From positions 3,507,001 through 3,571,000 of the forward strand of contig NC_087100.1 of assembly GCF_963855985.1 (NCBI RefSeq): 64,000 nucleotides of DNA, written 5' to 3'. Both the position numbers and the translations under genes were made by a program. The notes under the pieces are model-generated. The model worked only from the letters and a program-made list of their open reading frames with translations. It was not told where the DNA came from and did no database searches. Numbering within the stretch: the stretch's first letter is position 1; each line of letters begins with the position of its first letter. This stretch comes from Ostrinia nubilalis (taxonomy: Eukaryota; Arthropoda; Insecta; Lepidoptera; Crambidae). This document shows positions 11,738 to 21,932 of the stretch, in pieces.

Positions 11738-12273
11738 CAGGGACGGAGTTAGGGGGTGTTGACGTTTTTAAATTTAAAAAGAAAAGCTACCACTACGCTT
11801 ACATTTCGAAATAACGAAAAGTACTTATTATTATTTATTTTTCATCTAGCAGATAGAGTGACTGAATTTGTTGCGACGTTTCACGCAAAATAATAAGGCT
11901 GGGTTGCACCATTTTACTTTAGCTTTGACAAACGTCAAAAATCTGTCAAACTCCATACAAAAAACACCGGTTATCGTTAAAGTTACGGTCAAAGTTAAGT
12001 GGTGCAACTCAGCCTAAGACATTTTAACAATTATTGTCTTTCTCCAAAATCACAACTTTTTCTCCGACTGTGTATTTTCCTTATGCCATAACAAGTAGAG
12101 GGAGGAAACCTTTTTTTAAACCACGTACAACGACAACTCGCAAGTGACTTATAATAATTAGTAATTTACCGCTCGTGCGTTTGTCCGCTCAGGGTATGAT
12201 TTTATTGCTCAGTCCAAAAATATAAACGAGAACAAATAATAAATTAATATCTGCCCCCTTCACTACGGCCCTG
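11738..12273. mobile_element. Candidate hAT-like element with CAGGG termini
   Basis: CAGGGACGGAGTTAGGGGG at 11738 is mirrored by CCCCCTTCACTACGGCCCTG ending at 12273, an imperfect ~20-bp terminal inverted repeat. I could not find a matching 8-bp flanking duplication (ATGGATGA versus GCACAAAC), so the class is uncertain. It contains a younger MITE at 11895-12017. Confidence 0.4.
11895..12017. mobile_element. Palindromic TTGCACCA-family MITE, copy 2
   Basis: Left end AAGGCTGGGTTGCACCATTT, right end AAGTGGTGCAACTCAGCC. The interior has AACGTCAAAAATCTGTCAAA and CACCGGTTATCG. The ends are inverted copies of each other. This is one of the most complete members. Confidence 0.85.
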
Positions 12274-13418
12274 GCACAAACTGTAATGGTTTAACTTCCG
12301 CGAAAAACGGGAAAGTTCGTCATTTATCTGTATTCTTCACAATTTTGAAGTGGCTGCAGCGAATTTATTGGTCAAACTTTATGAAGAGAAGTTTATTTCG
12401 TTATTAAAATAACAGTTTCATTTTAATATTTGTTCCGGTTTTTACAGTTGGTAGAGGTAAGTTATGTACTTTATTTGAATTAGTTATTTTGATGATTTTT
12501 CCACACAAATTTTCCCTGTAACTTAATTCGAAAAACAACGACTTAATTGTCCGAATAGCTAATATATTAATCAAATATCTTGCGCAGAACTTTCAATAAA
12601 TAATCATCAGCATACTACACTCTTTCTATCAAATAGTTATGTTCCAACTGAGTTATCGACCCTGGAGTCAGATTTAATGTAAGGAACGCCTCAAGAAATC
12701 ATTTTATGATGATTTTGTAGTCTGTTCGTAGTTCGTGTACGGGTAGGTACGTATCTAGTTCAACTTATCAAACTTTTTTAATGAATTGGATTTAATTGCT
12801 CTGGTGGGATGGAGGAGGCTTGCTTGAACGACTCTCGCCCTCGACTGGTATTCAATAGTACTGGGATCCAATTAATTATTTTTTATTACTGCACTTTTCA
12901 GATAATGAAATTTAATCTACATGCTAGTGAGAACATCGTGAAAAAACGAATTCACTTAAGGCGATTAGAGTCCTCAATCCGCGTCAAATGGGCATTTTGT
13001 AAAGCCTACTCCTCTTTTACTGCTGGACAGAAATAGTTGAAAAAAATATGTTATACAACAGTTCAAGGACTACATTTGTGACGTTTGAATTTTCGCTACG
13101 TCTCTTTGTTTTGGATTAAAAAAATAAATACGGGACATCGATTTTTTACTTAAATTCCCTACTCCTCCAAAACGGCTATGTTAATTTAAAAGATTTTTGC
13201 ACGAATAGATTACGAATTCTTTAATCTTTAAATGACACGTTGCGTTTTTCAATCGAACATTACTTTCATTCATAAATTTTACTTTTGGTAAATTCCGAAC
13301 GTTTTGCTGTTGAGGGGGCCTTCGCGGGGTGCGGGCGGCAGTCGGCCGCTGGCCTTCAGACGGGGAGGTTGTGTCACTCGCTGCAAACTGACATTAGCGA
13401 TCAAAATGATTTTTTTCT

Positions 13419-13553
13419 TTGGCTGAGTTGCACCACCTGACGTGACCTAACTTTGACCGTAGCTTTGGCGATAACCGGTGTTTTTTTGTATGGAGTTTGA
13501 CAGATATTTGACTTTTGTCAAATTTAAAATAAGATGGTGCAACCTAGTCTTTG
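13419..13553. mobile_element. Palindromic TTGCACCA-family MITE, copy 3
   Basis: GGCTGAGTTGCACCACCTGA to AAGATGGTGCAACCTAG, with GCGATAACCGGTG and ATGGAGTTTGACAGAT inside. Orientation is opposite to copy 2. Confidence 0.85.
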
Positions 13554-14448
13554 TTTGACAATAGTTTTTATGTCAGAGTTGTTTATAGAGCACGTTCAGT
13601 CAGACGATACGATTGAATTAAGGCATGCTCGGACGCTATTATCTACCTAAATAGAATCTATTAGTGTAAAAAAATCGACTCCAAAAAAAACGGCACTAGA
13701 ACGTAAAAGTTGAAAATATATTCCGTTATTTATTTACTAGGCCTTTGCAATCAATAGGTAGATATCCAAATTAGGAGCGAGTCAGAATCAGTAACTTAAT
13801 CGATTTACGTGAAGAAAACAATTTATGTTTTTCATACTTAGGCTCGGCGCAAATGGGCCATTTAGAATTAGATTTTCAATATGTTCTTCGCGAAAATACC
13901 ACAGTTAAAAAAAATAAGATTAAGTGGTAATGATAAATTGTTCTATAGAGCTTATTAAAAAATGTGGATACTGATTACAAATGTCCGTATATCGTGATTG
14001 ATATTTTCGGAGTCGGTGACAGCCTACCTTTTGGTGATTCGTTTTGGAGTTGGTTTTAATTTTTGGTGAAAATTAATTTATTTCATGCCTTTAGTAGACT
14101 ATAGGTACTCAATAGACCTTGTTGTTGCCACTGAAGGTGCATAGGTACACAGTACATTGATACCATATTTTTCATGTTAAGTGCAAATAAACTTCCCTAA
14201 ATTACCTAACCATGAAACGTACCTATAGGCTATAATAATTAAAAAGTTTCGTCGATAAAAACTGAAATCCTCTTATTAAGATGATGAATTTTGGGAGCAT
14301 GTCATGAAACTAAAATTATTAGCATACAAAAACTTGTTTTAAAAAAAAGGTTTTTTCTTTTAATTTATTTTTTTATTTATGATGCGGAATTTGCTGCGCG
14401 GCGTAGTAGCAAAGATTTTTCGTTGTGTAGCTCGTAATAATTTCGAAG

Positions 14449-14766
14449 AATAGGGATGTTTCCTGGGTAAAGCAAGAGTTTGAATTAGTCCGTCGGTCAA
14501 CTTACCATAAAAATACTTTAAATGTATTTTTCACTTTTTTAAACTTATAAAAATTTAAAGAGATAAAGCGCGCCAAAGTTCAGAAGAGGCCCATGACGTT
14601 AAGGCGTGCTTAAAATTGTTGCGATTTGTGACGTCACGCGGAATTTCATCGCATCATAACTTCGTAATTACTTGTTTGTTGACAAATAAAAATACCCCGT
14701 GTCCAATATTTTTTGATAGTGTAATTGACGGACTAAAAGTGTTTTTTTTAAGAAACTAGCCTATTC
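14449..14766. mobile_element. MITE of the TTAGTCCGTCA family, copy 1
   Basis: Outer ends ATAGGGATGTTTCCT and the mirrored AGAAACTAGCCTAT; inner inverted motif TTAGTCCGTC (14485) / GACGGACTAA (14727). The core has GTGACGTCACGCGGAA, ACTTCGTAATTACTTGT and GACGTTAAGGCGTGCTTAA. It aligns in opposite orientation with the copies at 18151-18570 and 33610-33880. Confidence 0.8.
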
Positions 14767-15159
14767 CTACGGCCACATTCCAGCTCCATCATCAGACCCT
14801 GTTTGCCTTTGAGAATTGAAGTAGGTAGGTACTCGTGATTTTTAAAGTAGCTTACTTACATAATATTACTTACTTATATTTATATAAATAAATAAATACA
14901 AATCAAACGAGCCTAAACTCGATGGAATCGTTTAATCCCGGAGTTGCTATAGGGCCACTGGCATTCCAGCTCTATCATCAGATTGACTCCATGTTATCAC
15001 AATATTGCATTGTCATCCGAATTACATGTATATCCAAAATTTTAACTCATACAGTTGTTGAAGGATGTCTAATAAAAAGACGAGATTAAACACATTTTCA
15101 GTTTATTCTTCATAAGTGACACAAAGAGAATGACAATAGACATAATTAAATTTAAAAAA

Positions 15160-15580
15160 AAATAAAACCGACTTCAAATGCTGAAACACAAAAAAAAACT
15201 AAAAATTAAAAATATTGCGTATAAAAAAGTTCATCCCCAATTTTCCACCCTTGGCGGTGAAATATTTTCTTCAAATTCGCATGAAACCACCCTTTTGATA
15301 ATACCTATTCAACAAAAAAATAATCGTTCAAATTGATTTATAATCGGCGGAGATATTGCGTATAAAAAAGTTCATCCCCAATTTTCCACCCTTGGGGGTT
15401 GTTTTTTCTATTATTAAATTTAAATGGGACCACCCTTGAGGTATTACCTATACGCCGAAAAAAGATTTGTTCAAATCGGTTCATAATTGGCGGAGTTATC
15501 GCGTAACAAACATAGAAAAAAAAAAAAAACATAGGGGTCGAATTGAGAACCTCCTCCTTTTTTGAAGTCGGTTGAAAAGA
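15160..15580. repeat. Dispersed repeat bounded by ACCGACTTCAA motifs, with two 141-bp tandem units
   Basis: AAAACCGACTTCAAA at 15164 is mirrored by TTTGAAGTCGGTTGAAA at 15561. Inside, a ~141-bp unit starting ATATTGCGTATAAAAAAGTT occurs at 15212-15352 and again at 15353-15495. The bounding motif is one I recognise as frequent in lepidopteran genomes. Non-coding. Confidence 0.7.
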
Positions 15581-16172
15581 AGAAACATTTGCTTTTTTAA
15601 ACCATAGACAATACTACTGTGTGTTCCAATACCTACAGTTGTCGTCAGGAAGTTGGTCTAACAAATTCAGCTTGCAAGATTCCACCCGAAGTTAACTACA
15701 TATTACATGTTCAAATTTCGAGAACGGCTGAACCGACAAAAACATTAGAAATTTACGAAAAAATAAAAAAAAAATATCCCGTACAAAATGTTCATGGATT
15801 GTGTTATTTTTATTAAATACCTTTACGCCTGAGTTAAATGACACCGACATCAAGGTTCATCAATTCAAGTTTAAAATAATAGGCAGTAATGTCATGAAAA
15901 AAGAGCTTCTATTCTGTATCTACCTATGCCCGTGTAATTTTGATCGGTGTCAAATCGGAGTTTTCGTGCGGGGTGCGCGGGTGTTTCGCGTGGCGTGAAG
16001 GTCAAATGACCAAGGTCATTGAGGACTCTAATCGCCTTAAGTAAAGTAACTTCCACGAGAAGTCTTATTTATGCGTTATGTTTAAAATGTATTCGAAACC
16101 CATGCTAAATATTGTGACGTCTTCTGTAAATGTTATAGTTTTGCAACAAAAATGTACAAGTATAGGTTGATG

Positions 16173-16311
16173 ATACAAGATGGACCGACGACCTCATAAA
16201 GGTATCGGGAAGGCGCTGGATGCAGGCCGCCACCAATCGGCCATTGTGGAAATCATTGGGGGGGGCCTATGTTCAGCAGTGGACGTCCTATAGCTGAAAT
16301 TATGATGATAG
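16173..16311 (+). mobile_element. 5'-truncated RTE-like LINE 3' end
   Basis: Contains GACCTCATAAAGGTATCGGG, GGCGCTGGATGCAGGCCGCC, TTCAGCAGTGGACGTCCTAT and the GATGATAGG tail. Same family and orientation as 3772-3905 and 55770-56042. Confidence 0.85.
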
Positions 16312-16963
16312 GTTGATTTGCTGGTACACATTCCTTTACATGCAAATAATTTAACTGAAGCCAACTCTTGACATTACTGCACAAAAGCACATGTTTTACT
16401 GTATAGTTGCAATTCATGAAGGCGAATGGGCTTTACATGTGTAGTGGCTCGCTAATGTTCGTTTTTTCAAAAGTTTTGATAGACATTACACTATCTTTAT
16501 GTGCATGTACAGTGTACACGTACACACATAAGTAAAGCTCACTCGCCCTTGTGAGTTGCAAGAACTATAACCATTATTAACATAACTTTACTAATTACTG
16601 CTGACACGTTACACCATTATGCTACCTACTATAAACTAAACATAATTTACGTATATTGAAAGCAAACAATGTTTATAAATGGACTTTAAAATGTATAATT
16701 AAAGGCAAAAATGCTGTGGAAAATTTGGAAAATGCTTCATTAGAGTAAGGCAAAAAGGCATTAATATTTAAATAGAAGTCTACTCTCTAGAGAATCAAGT
16801 AATTATAAATCTAATCTGATATACTTGACGTAGCCAAGCTTTTGGCTCGCGGCGCTAAAGTCGTAAATAAATAAACAAGCTTTCGGTAAATGCTAGATAA
16901 GAAAATAACGACATTGGTAGAGCATCAAGTTGAGCAAAGTAATGCGTTTAGGAGATAAAATCT
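16312..16963. other. No gene recognised
   Basis: AT-rich DNA with nothing supportable. Confidence 0.4.
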
Positions 16964-17103
16964 GAGGTGGAATTGTGTAAAGCAATCGTAATCATTTGAC
17001 AGTTCATAATGTACGATTATTCTGTCAAACGCTTTGTTTATCTGACTTTATCGTACGTTATGAACTGTCAAATGATAACGATTGCTTTACACAATTCCAC
17101 CTC
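16964..17103. mobile_element. 140-bp MITE, nearly perfect hairpin
   Basis: The left arm 16964-17017 (GAGGTGGAATTGTGTAAAGC...) and right arm 17050-17103 are inverted copies over ~54 bp, leaving a ~32-bp loop. Only a few arm mismatches, so it is relatively young. Confidence 0.85.
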
Positions 17104-17451
17104 TGGTCACTGACTTCAATATTATCTTTTTTCTCAATTTTAATATTCTAATCAGAATACTAACTAATCAGAGACATGACAATGACTTATAAAATTTATA
17201 GTATGCTGATGTTTAATTTATTAACTTTTTCATTAACCTTTTTAGCGCCACGTCAAATACAAAAACCATCACTCTGACGCCACGCTTGATAAATTATGAT
17301 ATCAATATAATCATTGTATTCATTATTATTCAGTTTACATTATACTTAATTAGCCTATTACTGACATCTTTTTAAGGCGTCGTTGGCGGTCAACCTGATG
17401 TACGCATCTAATGTATTCGTCATTGGCGTTGAAAAGGTTAAGCAACATTGA

Positions 17452-17690
17452 TCGGCCGTTTGGTTAGTGGTTCAGAACGGACTACTATGCCGAGAGGCCC
17501 GTATTCCGGCCGGACAGAACAGTCTGGGTGTTACTATGTATAATATGTATGTATTTACAAAAAAAGTATTCAAGTATGTTTACAGCCGTTGTCTAGTACC
17601 CATAGTACAAGCTTTGCCTAGTTTGGGACTAGAGGCGCAGAGTAAAATGTCCAAGGATATTCATTTATTTATAAAATAAAAAAAACTATT
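17452..17690 (+). mobile_element. tRNA-headed SINE
   Basis: The head CGGCCGTTTGGTTAGTGGTT followed by GAGAGGCCCGTATTCCGGCC has the layout of a tRNA-derived pol III promoter: a TGGTTAGTGG box-A-like word and a decayed box B. The tail (about 17540-17645: TATGTATGTATTTACAAAAA, GTTGTCTAGTACCCATAGTA, GGACTAGAGGCGCAG) is shared with a SINE of different head at 63479-63781. It ends in an AT-rich repeat. Confidence 0.75.
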
Positions 17691-17879
17691 TATGTACTAG
17701 GTATGCAAAAATGTTTTTTAATGTCTGCTGAAACTGCGTGTTTGTTTCATTATGAAAACGGAATGCTGTAGATATTTGGAACATCATCAAAATAGCATGG
17801 GACTCCATATTACTATGTCACCTAAGGCGTTGAAATGTAATGTTATCTACCTGTCCACACGCTACTTAGCCAACATTAT

Positions 17880-17952
17880 CACACACTCGGGCCGGGGTCA
17901 CGAGTCAAGCAACCCCGATTTATTTTAACCAGCGTGGTATGCGGCGCGTGAA
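17880..17952 (+). repeat. Dispersed GC-rich repeat, copy 1
   Basis: GATTTATTTTAACCAGCGTG and GTATGCGGCGCGTG match 19170-19206 closely. The two copies flank the cluster of nested MITEs at 17957-19128. Family unknown. Confidence 0.6.
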
Positions 17953-17956
17953 CCTT

Positions 17957-18138
17957 TTTAAGAGTAGGCACACCGTTGGTTTTTAGTTGGCCGATAGTTG
18001 TGCCCGATTTTAAATTGTATGAAGAATCGGCCAAATCGAATCGGCGTAGTGTGTGCACTCCCATACATGCCCATACTGATCAACTGCCCGACTAGACTAT
18101 CGGCCGATAAAAATCAACGGTGTGCGCCTACTCTAAGG
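17957..18138. mobile_element. MITE with AGAGTAGGCACACCG ends
   Basis: TTAAGAGTAGGCACACCGTT and GTTGGCCGATAGTTG on the left are mirrored by CTATCGGCCGATAAAAATC and AACGGTGTGCGCCTACTCTA on the right. About 180 bp and non-coding. Confidence 0.8.
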
Positions 18139-18150
18139 CTTTAAAATGCA

Positions 18151-18570
18151 ATAGGCTCGTTTCCTAAAAACATACTTTTAGTCCGTCAATTACATTATCA
18201 AAAAATATTAGCCACGTATATTTTTATTTTTCAATCAAACAAGTAATTACGAAGTTATGGTGCTTTAAAGTTCCGCGTGACGTCACAAAGCGCCACACTT
18301 TTAAGCACGCCTTAACGTCACGGGCCTCTTCTTTTGAAATTATATCTCCTTCAAATTGTCATTAGTTTGAAAAAGTGAAAAATACGTGTCGAGTATTTTT
18401 TAACTAGTTAACTGACGGACTAATTCTAAGGCTAAGTTGCACCACCTAACTTTGACCGTAACTATAACGATAACCGGTGTTTTTTGGATGATTTTTGACG
18501 TTAATTTGTCAAAGTTAAAGTAGATGGTGCAACCCAGCTTAACTCTGGCTTTTTTACCCAATTATTTCTA
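18151..18570. mobile_element. MITE of the TTAGTCCGTCA family, copy 2, interrupted
   Basis: Starts ATAGGCTCGTTTCCT and matches copy 1 (14449-14766) in inverse orientation through GACGGACTAATTC at 18414-18426. The family sequence then resumes at about 18541 (AACTCTGGCTTTTTTACCC, compare AACTCTTGCTTTACCC in copy 1). The gap is filled by another MITE, 18428-18541. Confidence 0.75.
18428..18541. mobile_element. Palindromic TTGCACCA-family MITE, copy 4, nested in 18151-18570
   Basis: AAGGCTAAGTTGCACCACCT to AGATGGTGCAACCCAGCTT, with CGATAACCGGTGTTTTTTGG inside. Its position exactly interrupts an older MITE, so it is the younger insertion. Confidence 0.85.
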
Positions 18571-18606
18571 CACCTGTCCTCACATAGGTTACATCTTACA
18601 TCATAT

Positions 18607-19128
18607 TAAGGCTGGTTTTAGTATCACGCGGACCGTCCGGTGCGGATCCGCTCCGCACGGCCGATCTGTATGAACTTCTAGGGAGCGTTTTAGAGTGATG
18701 CGGTCCTAGGGTTTCCAGGCGTCCGGCTTTAGCCGGACATGTTTGGCTTTTTAGGGGCTTGTCCGGCCAAATATTGTCTTGTCCGGCCTGTCCGGCTTTT
18801 GTTAGGCTTTTTATGTGGCTGCCGCGCCAGTCGAAACTCGAGCCACTGAATAATGTTAAGATGATAGTACCCACTCATGAGTTATGACTTTTATTGCATC
18901 CCCGCCCCACCCCCGTGACATGGTACGTTAGCTATTAAAAAGGAAAGGTATGTCCGGCTTTTAGGGTAAAATGTCCGGCCAAATGAAGCACAGAGTCCGG
19001 CTTTTGTGTTTTTGGACCTGGCAACCCTATGCGGTCCGGAGGAACCTCTCGCTCTCAAGCAGTTCATACAGATCGGCTGTGCGGAGCGATCCGCACTGAC
19101 AGTCCGCGTGACACTAAAACCAGCCTTA
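18607..19128. mobile_element. TAAGGCTGGTTTTAGT-ended element, split by a hAT-type insertion
   Basis: TAAGGCTGGTTTTAGTATCA at 18607 is mirrored by GACACTAAAACCAGCCTTA ending at 19128. The imperfect arms of ~80 bp also share GCGGATCCGCTCCGCACGG / TGTGCGGAGCGATCCGCAC and CAGATCGGC. Without the inner insertion the host is ~190 bp. Confidence 0.8.
18707..19029. mobile_element. hAT-type non-autonomous element (TAGGGTTGCCAGG family, copy 1)
   Basis: Ends TAGGGTTTCCAGG and CCTGGCAACCCTA. Flanked by a perfect 8-bp duplication TGCGGTCC (18699-18706 and 19030-19037). The interior has many TCCGGCTTT/GCCGGACA words in both orientations. It is inserted in the element 18607-19128. A second copy is at 46283-46504. 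Confidence 0.9.
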
Positions 19129-19133
19129 CACAC

Positions 19134-19206
19134 TCAGTCTCAGGTGAGGAGGTCACGTGACACGCAACCCGGATTTATTTCAACCAGCGCGGTATGCGGC
19201 GCGTGC
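19134..19206 (+). repeat. Dispersed GC-rich repeat, copy 2
   Basis: GATTTATTTCAACCAGCGCG and GTATGCGGCGCGTG, matching 17880-17952. Confidence 0.6.
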
Positions 19207-19451
19207 ACCGGCAGATAGCGCCACTAATTTATTATTTCCTTTGCGGCACGACACTCCGGGCATTCCTTTGCTTGACGGTGTAAGCTGTGCTGTCCTCGTG
19301 TTGGTAATAATGCTAAAAGCAAGTTTTTCCTAGGAAATAAATTATTACACAGTTGCAATGGTAATAAAAATATCTCAATTTTAAGAAAGGAAAGGTAAGG
19401 TAGACTAAATAGAGTCTACTCTCACATTTATGCTCACAATGTAATATTGTA

Positions 19452-20547
19452 TAGTCCAGTCATTATAGTAAGTTCACCTCGGAATTCGAGATACCCAGCT
19501 GTAAGTCTGTAAATACGTGTATATTGACACCCTAAAAGTTGTCTCAAAACCTACATATGGTAGGGTGTAAGCAACTATTAAATTTCAAGGTCAACGGTCA
19601 CAAAAATCTGTTTTTTGCGCTTTTTTTAGAAATATCTCATTTCCTATGGGTTTTTTGCTATTTGTATTTATTATCAATATTGTAGAATACTAAATTCTCT
19701 ACAAATTTTGTTTAAAAAATTTTTTTATACGGTGAACCGTTTTCGAGATAGAGGGCGGAGAGCGCGCGGTCACTGCATCACTTCAGGTCAACTTAAGCGG
19801 TTTAGACTTTTCATACAAAAGGATTTTCCCGCTAAATCCCGTGGGAATTTCGGGAAATTCCTTGTTGTAACTAAGCTTTAAGTTTACTAAAGTACCTACA
19901 TGCCAAATTTCAAGCGTCTAACTTCCGTTAAGCGTTTAGATTTTTCATACAAAAGGATTTTCCCGCTAATTCCCGTTCCCGTGGGAATTCCTAAGTATAC
20001 TATAACCTGCCCAGGTGTATGAAGAATAATTGTACCAAGTTTCGTTAAAATCCGTCGAGTAGTTTTTGTTTCTATAAGGAACATACAGACGGACAGACAG
20101 ACAGACAAAAATTTTACTGATTGCATTTTTGGCATCAGTATCGATCACTAATCACCCCCTGATAGTTATTTTGAAAATATATTTCATGTATAGAATTGAC
20201 CTCTCTACAGATTTATTATAAGTACTAGCGGCCGCCCTCTACCTCGAAAACGGTTCACCGTATAAAAAATGTTTTTGAACAAAATTTGTAGAGAATTTTG
20301 TATTCTACAATATTGATAATAAATACAAATAGCAAAAAACCCATAGGAAATGAGATATTTCCAAAAAAAGCGCAAAAAACCGATTTTTGTGACCTTTGAC
20401 CTTAAAATTTAATAGTTGCTTACACCCTACCATATGTAGGTTTTGAGACAACTTTTAGGGTGTCAATATACAAGTATTTACAGACTTACAGCTGGGTATC
20501 TCGAATTCCGAGATTCTTACCTAATTTAAGCTTAAATGACTGGACTA
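19452..20547. mobile_element. 1.1-kb fold-back element with ~310-bp inverted arms
   Basis: TAGTCCAGTCATT at 19452 is mirrored by AATGACTGGACTA ending near 20547. The arms (about 19452-19760 and 20230-20547) match almost base for base, e.g. ATACCCAGCTGTAAGTCTGT and CCTACATATGGTAGGGTGTA with their complements. The outermost TA on each side fits a Tc1/mariner-type target. The loop holds an unrelated repeat (19790-20215). No transposase. Confidence 0.85.
19790..20215 (+). repeat. Retroelement-like repeat inside the fold-back element
   Basis: Contains AAAGGATTTTCCCGCTAA twice (about 19819 and 19951), AAGTTTCGTTAAAATCCGTC, then ACAGACGGACAGACAGACAG. The phrase in which a target is followed by GACAGAC repeats is widespread in insect LINE/SINE 3' regions. 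I cannot assign the family. Confidence 0.5.
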
Positions 20548-21843
20548 GTAATCAATTTATCGCTATAAATATGATGTGAATGTATATGTGTGTAAAGAAA
20601 ATTATCAAGCGAAAATCTGAAGATGATCTCTCCAAATTAGGTGAAACTATGTGCCAAAAAATATTAAAAACATTACTAATTTTAAGTTCGAGATTCAATG
20701 AAACATGTAAGTATAGGTAACTTTTTTTGCAGTTTTTCATAAACCGAATTACGTACAGTTCTATGTTTGTAGCGTCTACGATGCTACGACGTAGACATAG
20801 TTCCGAATGCTGCTACGCCGTAGCTGCTACGAATATTGGCGAAGCAGCTCAGTTGAAAAATTAAAATTATGAAATTGTTAATATTGTATTACTTTTTAAA
20901 AAATGCTAGTCACTAAATAGTTATTGGCACGATAAACTACTGGTATAAATAATACACTGATATTTTTTCAGAGGAAATTAATCCCACAAAATATATTTGC
21001 CTGTAGCTGAAAGCAATTTGCGAGCCAACATTTTGTATGTTGTGAAAATGTACTCGCCAAATACATTACTTCACCAATGGTACCGCACACAAAAGTGTTT
21101 CATATTTTTAATCTAGAATTTAAGCGGACGACTCGACTTGATACATTGCGCCGTTAATGGAACTTTACACACAATATAACATTTGCAACCTAAAATACCA
21201 AGGACTATTGCATTTTTGACTAAACATTTAATTTAAGATTTACAGCACAAGACCAAAGAATGCGTTTTTAAGCAATTTGAATGCTGGCTGCGTATCGTGA
21301 CATTAAAAAAGTGTTGTTTCAGAAAATGTTTCTTTATTGTCTTAATTTTAACACTTGCAACATTTTTTAAAGATTTTTAAGAAAAGTTTTTTTACTTACT
21401 TTGAATAATTTGTATTCCACTAACTCTAGTGCCAATTAAGTTATAATTCTAAAGATAAATGCAGAAATTCAGTTTAGGTCTAGCTAATTCAAAATATCTG
21501 CTCCCAATTAATGAACTTTCAGTCAAACTCTTAAGGAAAATTAAAAGGGACAGTTTCAAATTAACAACTGTCAAACTAGATTAGCCGAATTAACTTGTTT
21601 TCGCGACATTTTAACCGTAACGAATGAAGCAATCATTACTATATTGCCTATGTATTTTGTGAGTCAAGCAATGGTTGTAGATATTGAAGAAATAATTATA
21701 CCTACGACCTATCTGGAAATCGAATATAAAACATCTGAATCGAGAAAGAGTCCTACACATAAGTATTTTATTTAAATATACCGATGTAAGGTAAACTTCC
21801 AGCCATTAGATGCTACCAGTCATTGGACAAAATACCCCTTGAA
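20548..21843. other. No gene recognised
   Basis: AT-rich. A patch at 20765-20845 repeats CTACGACG/GCTACG words, similar in composition to 61147-61206. Confidence 0.45.
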
Positions 21844-21932
21844 CATCATCATCATCATCTCAGCGATAGGTCCACTGCTGAATATAGGCCTCCCCCAATG
21901 CTTTCCATGTTGCCCGGTTGGTAGCGGCCCTT
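21844..21932 (-). mobile_element. 5'-truncated RTE-like LINE 3' end, short
   Basis: ATCATCATCATCATCTCAGC tail followed by GGTCCACTGCTGAATATAGG and CCCCCAATGCTTTCCATGTT. Only about 90 bp remain. Confidence 0.8.

Larger units (their letters stand above)
12953..16043. mobile_element. Candidate 3.1-kb element with TTAAGGCGATTAGAG ends
   Basis: CTTAAGGCGATTAGAGTCCT at 12955 is perfectly mirrored by the sequence ending at 16041 (AGGACTCTAATCGCCTTAAG); the match runs about 24 bp. Both ends carry TTAA, which would fit a TTAA-target element, but TTAA could also belong to the palindrome. Three other repeats lie inside (13419-13553, 14449-14766, 15160-15580), so the unit could be a single large decayed element or two solitary ends. 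No transposase frame is visible. Confidence 0.45.

Noticed and set aside
12809..13036. 75-codon plus-strand open frame
   Set aside because: It has no domain or splice context and overlaps the TTAAGGCGATTAGAG inverted-repeat end.
17452..17540. A functional tRNA gene
   Set aside because: Box A and box B words are present but the cloverleaf pairing is decayed, and the unit continues into a SINE tail shared with another locus.
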